From DATKDP01 sp035546335 (GTDB lineage Bacteria > Acidobacteriota > Thermoanaerobaculia > Gp7-AA8): 10,280 nt of DNA. The position numbers and the translations under genes were made by a program. The stretch is from NCBI GenBank assembly GCA_035546335.1, contig DATKDP010000147.1, forward strand, positions 1 to 10,280, given 5' to 3'. The number at the start of each line of letters is the position of its first letter. Position 1 is the stretch's first letter. This document shows, piece after piece, positions 5,278 to 10,280 of this stretch. The notes beneath the pieces were generated by a model that worked only from the letters and a program-made list of their open reading frames with translations, was not told the DNA's origin and made no database searches.

Positions 5278-5283
5278 CATCAT
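5278..5283 (+). promoter_or_regulatory. Candidate -10 element of the OmpR/PhoQ-like operon
   Basis: CATCAT begins exactly 11 bases after the last GTTCAG half-site (5261-5266), mirroring the CATTAT placement on the other side. It matches the -10 consensus at four of six positions and lacks a -35 box. Transcription would start near 5290, just before the short leader ORF. Confidence 0.38.
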
Positions 5284-5297
5284 CCGCGAGGAATCAA

Positions 5298-5357
5298 ATG
5301 TACGAGCCAGCGAGCATGGGCTTCCGACCAGGGCCTTCGGGCTCCAGCCCTCACTGA
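5298..5357 (+). CDS. Possible 19-codon leader ORF before the response regulator gene
   Basis: An ATG at 5298 is preceded by GAGGAA (5288-5293) at good spacing and opens a 19-residue frame (MYEPASMGFRPGPSGSSPH) that ends with TGA at 5355-5357. The response regulator ATG follows after nine bases and has no ribosome-binding site of its own, so its translation may depend on ribosomes finishing this leader. The peptide shows no amino-acid run typical of attenuation. A GGGCC / GGCTC stem closed by a C-TTCG-G tetraloop (5331-5344) lies inside it. It could also be a chance frame. Confidence 0.35.
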   Translation: MYEPASMGFRPGPSGSSPH

Positions 5358-5366
5358 GACCCGACC

Positions 5367-6023
5367 ATGCGCCTGCTCATCGTCGAAGACGAAGATCGCC
5401 TCGCCAGCCAGCTCGCCTCCGCATTCGGGGAGTGCGGCTACGCGGTCGACCTTGCTGCGGATGGAGAAACAGCCGACTTCCTCCTGGCGACCGAGCGCTA
5501 CGATGCCGCGATCCTCGATCTCGGGTTGCCGAAGATGGACGGCCTGACGGTGTTGCAGCGATGCAGGGCCGCCGCGAATCCGGTTCCGATTCTCGTGCTG
5601 ACCGCCCGAGGCTCGTGGCATGAGAAGGTGGGAGGGATCGACGCAGGCGCCGATGACTACCTGGTGAAGCCGCTTCAACTCGAGGAGGTGAAGGCGCGTG
5701 TGCGAGCGTTGATCCGACGCGCCGCCGGGCAGTTCCAGAACGAGTTGCGTCACGGCGCGCTGACGCTCGATCCGCGAACGGCGAAAGTGACGCTCGCCGA
5801 AGCGCCGGTGCGCCTCACCAGTCACGAGTACCGCGTGCTCGCGTATCTCATGTATCACCGCGAGCGCGTCGTTTCGGAGACCGAGCTCTCTGAGCACATC
5901 TACGCCCAGAGCTCCGATCGCGACTCTAACACCATCCAGGTGTTCATCGGCCGGCTGCGGCGGAAGCTCGGCTCGGGATCAATCGAGACGGTACGGGGGC
6001 TCGGCTACAGGATGGCACCGTGA
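5367..6023 (+). CDS. OmpR-family response regulator, PhoP/QseB-like
   Basis: This is a 218-residue cytoplasmic transcription factor. The receiver domain (1-115) has the acidic triplet E7-D8-E9, phospho-acceptor D51 in AILDLGLPKMDGL, T79 in VLTARG and K101 in DDYLVKP. The C-terminal winged helix (about 125-217) shows LTSHEYRVLAYLMYHRERVV, the recognition-helix region RDSNTIQVFIGRLRRKL and the final ETVRGLGYRM, all typical of the OmpR class. The gene overlaps the downstream kinase gene by four bases (GTGA), so the pair is cognate and translationally coupled. It has no ribosome-binding site of its own and follows a possible leader ORF. Phased CTGAAC/GTTCAG boxes about 100 bases upstream suggest autoregulation and joint control of the divergent DUF4920-DUF4386 operon. 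No gene symbol is given, since PhoP, QseB and PmrA types cannot be told apart here. Confidence 0.95.
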   Translation: MRLLIVEDEDRLASQLASAFGECGYAVDLAADGETADFLLATERYDAAILDLGLPKMDGLTVLQRCRAAANPVPILVLTARGSWHEKVGGIDAGADDYLVKPLQLEEVKARVRALIRRAAGQFQNELRHGALTLDPRTAKVTLAEAPVRLTSHEYRVLAYLMYHRERVVSETELSEHIYAQSSDRDSNTIQVFIGRLRRKLGSGSIETVRGLGYRMAP

Positions 6024-7060
6024 TCCTTCGCTCGCTCCGCTCGATCCTCGCTTCGCTCCGCGCGCGCATCGTCGCCGCGGCACTGCTGTGGACCGTCGGC
6101 CTGCTCGTCATGATCGAGGTCGGCTCCGCGGTCGCTGCCGAGACGTTTCCCGGTTTCCGCCCCGTCGATCAACTGATTTTGTCACTCATCGCCACCGGGT
6201 GTGCGATCTCAGGATTGCTGCTCGCAGCGGGAGCGCTTCGCCGCCTCGACCGCGTGAGGACGCTGATATCGGCAGTGCGCGCCGGCGAACAGAACCGTCT
6301 GAGCGCGAGCGGTCTCTCGGAGATCGAGCCGCTCGTTCGTGAGATGAACGAGCTGCTCGAGTATCGCGAAACCGTCGTGCAGCGGGCACTCGCAACTGCT
6401 GGTGATCTGGCCCACGGCCTGAAGACGCCGCTCGCGGTCATGGCGTGGGAGGCCGACCGTCTCGAGACCCTCGGACAGCACGAGAGCGCAGCCAGCATCG
6501 CAGAACAGGTCGAGCGGATGGGGCGTCAGGTCGACATCCATCTGGCGCGCGCCCGCGCATCCGGCGCCGGCTCCTCCTACGATCGCCGCACCGAGGTGGT
6601 CGCGGCGACCGAGAGGCTGGTCGAGACGATGCGGCGCCTGAACAGCGACAGTGCGCTCACTTTCGAGCTCAGCATTGCAGAGCCGCTGACTGTGAGCTGC
6701 GAACCGGAAGACTTCGACGAGATGCTCGGAAATCTCCTCGACAACGCGTGCAAATGGGCAGTTTCCGTGGTTCAGGTGACGGTGCGGCGAAGTGGAGACG
6801 ACGTCACGTTCCTCGTCGAGGACGACGGACCGGGCATCGACGCCGCGCTGCGCGACCGCGTCCTGCAACGGGGAGTGCGTGCCGACCAGACCGCTCCAGG
6901 CCACGGACTCGGTCTTGCCATCGTGAAGGATCTTGCTGCGCTGTATCACGGGTCCTTCGCCCTCGAGCCCGGCGACCGTGGCGGATTGCGCTCTCGGCTC
7001 GTGCTGCGATCTGCCGCTGGAGGAACCATCGCGGACGCTCAGGCGTCGAAAGCGCTATGA
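6020..7060 (+). CDS. PhoQ-like sensor histidine kinase with a minimal sensor loop
   Basis: This 346-residue inner-membrane kinase starts with GTG inside the stop of the regulator gene. Two membrane helices lie at about residues 17-38 and 51-71, leaving only about a dozen periplasmic residues. A HAMP-like region (about 72-120) precedes the dimerisation motif DLAHGLKTPLAVM with the phosphorylated H132; the LAH-x-LKTPL form is typical of PhoQ-type kinases. The catalytic domain has N242 in NLLDNACKWA, the G1 box EDDGPGI (267-273) and the G2 box GHGLGLAIVKDL (294-305), so it looks active. PhoQ proteins normally have a large PAS-like periplasmic domain that binds divalent cations and peptides. Its absence means this protein must sense something else, perhaps in the membrane or through a partner such as the divergently encoded DUF4920 or DUF4386 protein. 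Confidence 0.94.
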   Translation: MILRSLRSILASLRARIVAAALLWTVGLLVMIEVGSAVAAETFPGFRPVDQLILSLIATGCAISGLLLAAGALRRLDRVRTLISAVRAGEQNRLSASGLSEIEPLVREMNELLEYRETVVQRALATAGDLAHGLKTPLAVMAWEADRLETLGQHESAASIAEQVERMGRQVDIHLARARASGAGSSYDRRTEVVAATERLVETMRRLNSDSALTFELSIAEPLTVSCEPEDFDEMLGNLLDNACKWAVSVVQVTVRRSGDDVTFLVEDDGPGIDAALRDRVLQRGVRADQTAPGHGLGLAIVKDLAALYHGSFALEPGDRGGLRSRLVLRSAAGGTIADAQASKAL

Positions 7061-7264
7061 ACAGTTGGATCCGGTCAGGTGGAGGCTCTCCGAGGTAGGG
7101 TCCGACGTTAACTTTATGCGCATCAGACCAGGCATGACACGAAACCGGACGAAGCCTGACGATGTTGGACCGGCCCGCATCTGTTTCGAACGGACGAAGT
7201 TCCCGCCGAGGTGCTGGCCGATGCCAAAGAAAACCCGCGAGCTCGTGATGCGTAAGCACCTCTC
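7061..7264. other. Intergenic gap with a possible gene remnant
   Basis: I see no complete gene in these 204 bases between the kinase gene and the AraC-type gene. One plus-strand frame from 7160 to a TAA at 7253 reads FRTDEVPAEVLADAKENP, which resembles a conserved segment of small uncharacterised proteins, but it has no start codon and ends abruptly, so it may be a decayed fragment or chance. An AT-rich patch (GTTAACTTTATG, 7107-7118) is the only promoter-like sequence and lacks a matching -35 box. No terminator hairpin with a T-tract follows the kinase gene. Confidence 0.3.
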
Positions 7265-8296
7265 ATGGACACGATGACGCTGGCATTCGTGGGTGCGGCG
7301 TACGGAACGTCGATCGCTCTCGGGAGCTGGCGCAGGGGCACGTCTCCACGCTCGTACTCGGATCGGTGGCTCGCCGCTTTTCTGTTCTGCGGCGTCGCCG
7401 CGATCGTGACGATCACATTGCAGCATCGGCTGGAGGACGCCGTTGCGATCCAGGCACTCGAGAGGATCGAGTACATCGTGATCCTCACCACGGGTCCCAT
7501 GCTGCTTCGTTACATAAGGTCGCTGCACCGTAACGAGGACCTGTGGCCGGGGATCCTTCACTTCACCCCGGCGCTTGCCGTGGCCGCCGTTCCGGGAGCC
7601 GCGGGCCTTCCCATCGCCCTGTTGGTCTTGCACCAGGTCGTTTACACCGGACTCGCAATGCTGGAGCGATTGGGGCATGCGACCGCTCTGCGAGATGACC
7701 GGCGTACGAGCCTGGCCCTTCTGTTCACCATGGTGACCATCCACGCCGCACAAATTACCAGAATGGCTTCGGTGCGCCCGCAGTCTCTGACGGACATCGT
7801 TCCTGTGACGATCTCATTAGCAATGCTCTCGGCGTCGGCGTTCGCGTGTTTCATCTGGATGGCGAGCAGAACCCGGCCGAGGCGGATCGGGCGGCGTGAC
7901 AGACCGGCGACCGTTGGGACGACCACACACGTGGACTGTTCCACCTCGGAGAGTGGGCTTCTGGAACGGATCGAAACGGTGATGAGGAATGAACATCTCT
8001 ACCGCCGGAACGATCTGGGCCTTCACGACCTGGCGGCAGCCTTGGACGTCACTCCCCACCAGCTCTCGATGTTTCTCAATCGCGTCGCAGGTACGACGCT
8101 TCTCGATCTCCTCACGCGATTTCGCCTCGAAGATGCAACGCGGCGACTCTGCGATCCCGGCCATGAGATCTATACGATCGAGGCGATCGGGGAGAAGAGC
8201 GGATTCGGATCGCGGTCCTCGTTCCACTCGATCTTCCGGAATGAGCTGGGCACGACTCCGGGGCGGTTCCGCACAACCCACAGATCGCACGATTGA
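7265..8296 (+). CDS. Membrane-embedded AraC-family transcription regulator
   Basis: This 343-residue protein joins a membrane domain to a DNA-binding domain. Residues 1-200 hold about six or seven hydrophobic helices (about 4-20, 33-53, 68-87, 97-113, 115-133, 147-166 and 176-200). A basic linker (RTRPRRIGRRDR, 202-213) leads to an AraC-type double helix-turn-helix at about 233-338. The first HTH is LGLHDLAAALDVTPHQLSMFL; the second includes YTIEAIGEKSGFGSRSSFHSIF and ends in ELGTTPGRFR, the family's C-terminal signature. Such proteins act as one-component membrane sensors, and the ligand is unknown. The ATG at 7265 has no clear ribosome-binding site, and a TAA four codons upstream in the same frame limits the start; ATG 7274 is an alternative. 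The serine hydrolase gene follows 119 bases downstream on the same strand and is a plausible target. Confidence 0.9.
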   Translation: MDTMTLAFVGAAYGTSIALGSWRRGTSPRSYSDRWLAAFLFCGVAAIVTITLQHRLEDAVAIQALERIEYIVILTTGPMLLRYIRSLHRNEDLWPGILHFTPALAVAAVPGAAGLPIALLVLHQVVYTGLAMLERLGHATALRDDRRTSLALLFTMVTIHAAQITRMASVRPQSLTDIVPVTISLAMLSASAFACFIWMASRTRPRRIGRRDRPATVGTTTHVDCSTSESGLLERIETVMRNEHLYRRNDLGLHDLAAALDVTPHQLSMFLNRVAGTTLLDLLTRFRLEDATRRLCDPGHEIYTIEAIGEKSGFGSRSSFHSIFRNELGTTPGRFRTTHRSHD

Positions 8297-8315
8297 GCTC
8301 CCGGAGTGAGAGGCT

Positions 8316-8339
8316 TGTCCGGATCGATCCATCTGGACA
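8316..8339. repeat. Nested inverted repeats upstream of the serine hydrolase gene
   Basis: TGTCC (8316-8320) and GGACA (8335-8339) are reverse complements, and between them lies the perfect 10-bp palindrome GGATCGATCC (8321-8330). The element lies between the stop of the AraC-type gene and the candidate promoter of the hydrolase gene. It may be an operator or a weak hairpin after the regulator gene. There is no T-tract. Confidence 0.25.
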
Positions 8340-8348
8340 TGTTCGGCC

Positions 8349-8377
8349 TTCACGGAACGAACCCGCCCCCCTATAGT
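8349..8377 (+). promoter_or_regulatory. Candidate promoter of the serine hydrolase gene
   Basis: TTCACG (8349-8354) and TATAGT (8372-8377) are separated by 17 bases and resemble the sigma-70 -35 and -10 boxes at four and five of six positions. The -10 ends 38 bases before the ATG at 8416, leaving room for the AAAGGAG ribosome-binding site. Confidence 0.38.
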
Positions 8378-8415
8378 CCGTATCTGTTTCGGCAGTCACG
8401 GGAAAGGAGTGGAGG

Positions 8416-9861
8416 ATGAAGGTCATGACCCTACAGTGGACGGCTTCTCGATTCGCGCTGCTCGCACTCGTCATCAGCGTATCGGCCAGTGCGGCAACCA
8501 GCGAGTGGCGCCAGTATGAAGAACCAGCCCGTGCGGGCTGGTCGGTCGAACAACTCGAGGTCGCGAGGAAGATTACGGAAGAGGTTCGCTCAGCGGCCGT
8601 CATGGTGGTCGAGGACGGTACGGTCGTCGTCGCCTGGGGAGAGGTGGATCGTCCATTCCCGATTTACTCGATGAGGAAGGGGCTATACAGCGCACTCGCC
8701 GGTATCGCGGTCGAGGAGGGACGACTCGATCTCGAGACGACGCTGAACGCGCTCGGCGTCAGCGAGATCGGTGGTCTGAGCGAAGAGGAGCTGTCGGCAA
8801 CGGTCGAGCATCTGCTTTCCTCGAGATCGGGAGTCTACAGAGTCTCCGCATACGAGCCTGCGTCGATGAAGCGGAACCGTCCCGATCGCGGGTCGCATCG
8901 CGCGGGAGAACACTGGTTCTACAATAACTGGGACTTCAACGTAATCGCACACCTGATCGAGTCCGCATCGGGAGAGAACATCGAAACGTTGTTCCGCCAT
9001 CGCATCGCCGAGCCGCTCGGGATGCAGGATCTCTCCGAGAACACGGCCTTCTTGTTTCAGGAGCCGAGTCGTTCGCTCTATCCGGCAGTCATCTTCCGGT
9101 TGAGTGCGCGGGACCTCGCCCGATTCGGGCTGCTCTACGAGCGGAAGGGCCTCTGGAATTCGCATCGCATACTCGAAGAGGAGTGGGTGGAGGAGAGCTG
9201 GAGGGCTCGCACCGATTTCTCCGAGCCGAGCTCCTGGGAGGATGCGACGGGTTTCGGGTACATGTGGTGGATTCACCGGGCTCGCAGCGATGCGGAACGC
9301 CCGTTCGCGCAGAGAGACATCTATCTGACGCGAGGATCTCACGGCCAGGTGCTCGCGATTGTCCCGTCGCTCGACCTCGTCGTCGTGCACCTGACCGACA
9401 CCGAGACGGGAGAGGGTGGGACCTTCGAGGGGGCTGCTCGGGTCATCGACGCGGTCATTGCATCGAAAACCATTGAAGATCCGGAAGGGTCGACAGTGAG
9501 GACGACCTCACTTCGTCCCGAGGCGCTCCCGAATGCGAGTCCCGCTCCGGAACCTCGAACGGCGGTGGCATGGAGTGCCGAAGACATCCGGTCCATCAGC
9601 GGCGAATACGCGCTCGGCCCGCAGGTGACGTTCGTCGTGCATGAGGATGGCCGGCTGTTCGCGCTGCCGAAGGGTGTGCCAATGTCCGAGGTGGAGCTGT
9701 TTCGCGACGCGGAGGGGCGCATCTTCTCACCGGTGCTCGACGTGAAAATCACCGTCGTGCGGACGGATGAGGGGAGAATCGCCGCGCTCGAAGGACAGAT
9801 CGAGGGCCGTCCGGTCCGGATCGAGCGCCTTCAGGCTCGTGACTCGACCAGGAAGGAGTAG
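8416..9861 (+). CDS. Exported serine hydrolase, class C beta-lactamase/DD-peptidase fold (Peptidase S12-like)
   Basis: This 481-residue protein has a signal peptide at about 1-27 (hydrophobic core FALLALVISVSA, likely cleavage after SAA, 25-27). The start is supported by AAAGGAG at 8403-8409. The catalytic motifs of the beta-lactamase/PBP4* family are visible: S85-x-x-K88 in IYSMRKGL, and the Tyr motif Y169-N-N in FYNNWDFNVIAHL. The third motif is represented by RGSHGQVLAIVP (306-317), where the usual His/Lys-x-Gly reads as H309-G310-Q311. GYMWWIH (281-287) is also typical of these hydrolases. Residues about 390-475 form a separate beta-rich domain (ISGEYALGPQVTF, then LFALPKG), as in Pab87- or DUF3471-like C-terminal domains. 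The substrate is not known; an esterase, peptidase or D-amino-acid hydrolase role is as likely as beta-lactam hydrolysis, so this should not be read as a resistance gene. Confidence 0.93.
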   Translation: MKVMTLQWTASRFALLALVISVSASAATSEWRQYEEPARAGWSVEQLEVARKITEEVRSAAVMVVEDGTVVVAWGEVDRPFPIYSMRKGLYSALAGIAVEEGRLDLETTLNALGVSEIGGLSEEELSATVEHLLSSRSGVYRVSAYEPASMKRNRPDRGSHRAGEHWFYNNWDFNVIAHLIESASGENIETLFRHRIAEPLGMQDLSENTAFLFQEPSRSLYPAVIFRLSARDLARFGLLYERKGLWNSHRILEEEWVEESWRARTDFSEPSSWEDATGFGYMWWIHRARSDAERPFAQRDIYLTRGSHGQVLAIVPSLDLVVVHLTDTETGEGGTFEGAARVIDAVIASKTIEDPEGSTVRTTSLRPEALPNASPAPEPRTAVAWSAEDIRSISGEYALGPQVTFVVHEDGRLFALPKGVPMSEVELFRDAEGRIFSPVLDVKITVVRTDEGRIAALEGQIEGRPVRIERLQARDSTRKE

Positions 9862-9879
9862 TCTTCGATGGTTCCGTCA

Positions 9880-9918
9880 CCCGTTCCTCCACACGGGACG
9901 CTCCGATCGACAACGGAG
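9880..9918. other. Two adjacent short hairpins in the convergent intergenic region
   Basis: CCCGT / ACGGG (9880-9884, 9893-9897) and CTCCG / CGGAG (9901-9905, 9914-9918) are two perfect 5-bp stems, each with an 8-base loop, three bases apart. They lie between the hydrolase gene and the convergent membrane-protein gene, where a terminator is expected, but no T-tract follows on either strand. Support is weak. The rest of the 105-base gap shows nothing else. Confidence 0.2.
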
Positions 9919-9966
9919 AGTGGCTCTACGGAAAAGTCTACGCGGATGCGTGGAGCCGAGGAAGTA

Positions 9967-10280
9967 TTACGTCCCTTCACTGAACGCGACGGGAGTCCCT
10001 GCCGGCCGCGCGCTGTTGGGCACGCCTCGGGTGTGGCGGATCCAGAGCTCAGCGACCCAAACCGTAATCGTGAAACCGAGCCAGACCGAATAGCCGAACC
10101 AGACCTCGGGACCCTCCTTCGTGGCGATGGCGAGCACGATACCGCAGAGCCTCACCGTTGAGACACCGAGTGCAACGGCGCACATGCGGATCATCCACTC
10201 GCGATGTCGCGCGATCTGCCCTTTGCGAATTGCACGGAAACCGCGGATCGGTGAGATCAGAAACAGTGCTCCAAAGACAG
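9967..10280 (-). CDS. DUF2306-like membrane protein, C-terminal part (N-terminus beyond window)
   Basis: The frame is open from the right edge to a TAA at 9967-9969, giving 104 residues. An internal ATG at 10194 would give only 75 residues, but the coding similarity continues upstream of it, so the real start lies outside the window. The visible part reads ALFLISPIRGFRAIRKGQIA, then RHREWMIRMCAVALGVSTVR, then two hydrophobic helices (LCGIVLAIA and WFGYSVWLGFTITVWVAEL), ending in the charged WIRHTRG tail. The basic AIRKG-x-IARHREWMIR loop followed by a helix beginning AL and a late VAE-x-WIR is the C-terminal pattern of DUF2306 predicted membrane proteins. The function is unknown. It is convergent with the serine hydrolase gene. 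A related-looking membrane protein lies at the other end of the window. Confidence 0.8.
   Translation of the reverse strand, partial: VFGALFLISPIRGFRAIRKGQIARHREWMIRMCAVALGVSTVRLCGIVLAIATKEGPEVWFGYSVWLGFTITVWVAELWIRHTRGVPNSARPAGTPVAFSEGT

Noticed and set aside
5232..7160. The shared 11-mer ACGAAGCCTGA near 5232 and 7149
   Set aside because: Several 11-base matches are expected by chance in a 10-kb window. The second copy lacks the phased CTGAAC/GTTCAG context.
8416..9861. Calling the serine hydrolase an AmpC-type antibiotic resistance gene
   Set aside because: It has the general S12 fold but lacks the K-T-G motif and has an extra C-terminal beta-rich domain. Many such proteins are esterases or peptidases.
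9880..9918. Intrinsic terminator between the hydrolase gene and the convergent membrane-protein gene
   Set aside because: The stems are only five base pairs with 8-base loops and no T-tract follows on either strand.
1..10280. Mobile element, phage, CRISPR array, tRNA or rRNA
   Set aside because: No transposase, integrase, terminal repeats, spaced direct repeats, or cloverleaf and rRNA-like sequences were seen on either strand. Base composition looks even across the window.

Overview
The window is GC-rich, densely coded bacterial DNA with no phage, insertion sequence, CRISPR, tRNA or rRNA signal. The gene content fits an environmental bacterium such as Acidobacteriota or Gemmatimonadota: two two-component systems of different classes, a membrane-embedded AraC-type regulator, a DUF4386 protein, and a serine hydrolase with a C-terminal beta-rich domain. 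This assignment is a low-confidence inference from gene families and base composition, since no marker gene is present.

Layout. (1) 1-1051, minus strand: two small multi-pass membrane proteins three bases apart; the second runs off the left edge. (2) 1264-3124, minus strand: a PF06580-type sensor kinase and a LytTR response regulator, one base apart. (3) 3232-3911, plus strand: a nucleotidyltransferase-fold protein (AbiEii/DUF6036-like) and a 69-residue partner with a duplicated motif, overlapping by one base; this resembles a toxin-antitoxin module. (4) 3984-5149, minus strand: a secreted DUF4920 protein followed by a DUF4386 membrane protein, overlapping by four bases. (5) 5298-7060, plus strand: a possible 19-codon leader ORF, a PhoP/QseB-like OmpR-family regulator and a PhoQ-like kinase, the last two overlapping by four bases. 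(6) 7265-8296: a membrane-bound AraC-family regulator. (7) 8416-9861: an exported class C beta-lactamase-fold serine hydrolase. (8) 9967-10280, minus strand: the C-terminal part of a DUF2306-like membrane protein that enters from the right edge.

How the parts may work together. The clearest regulatory signal lies between the DUF4920/DUF4386 operon and the OmpR/PhoQ-like operon. Four hexamer half-sites (two CTGAAC, two GTTCAG) are spaced exactly 11 bp apart as two back-to-back tandem boxes. Each outer half-site is followed, 11 bases further out, by a -10-like hexamer (CATTAT leftward, CATCAT rightward). This suggests that the response regulator activates both its own operon and the envelope-protein operon. 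A second divergent region (3125-3231) has, on both sides, a -10-like hexamer only 7-8 bases from a start codon with no Shine-Dalgarno sequence, which suggests leaderless transcripts. Two inverted repeats lie between these promoters as possible operators.

No single large undescribed system is evident. The best candidates for new biology are the nucleotidyltransferase plus repeat-protein pair, and the 11-bp-phased divergent operator with its leader ORF.
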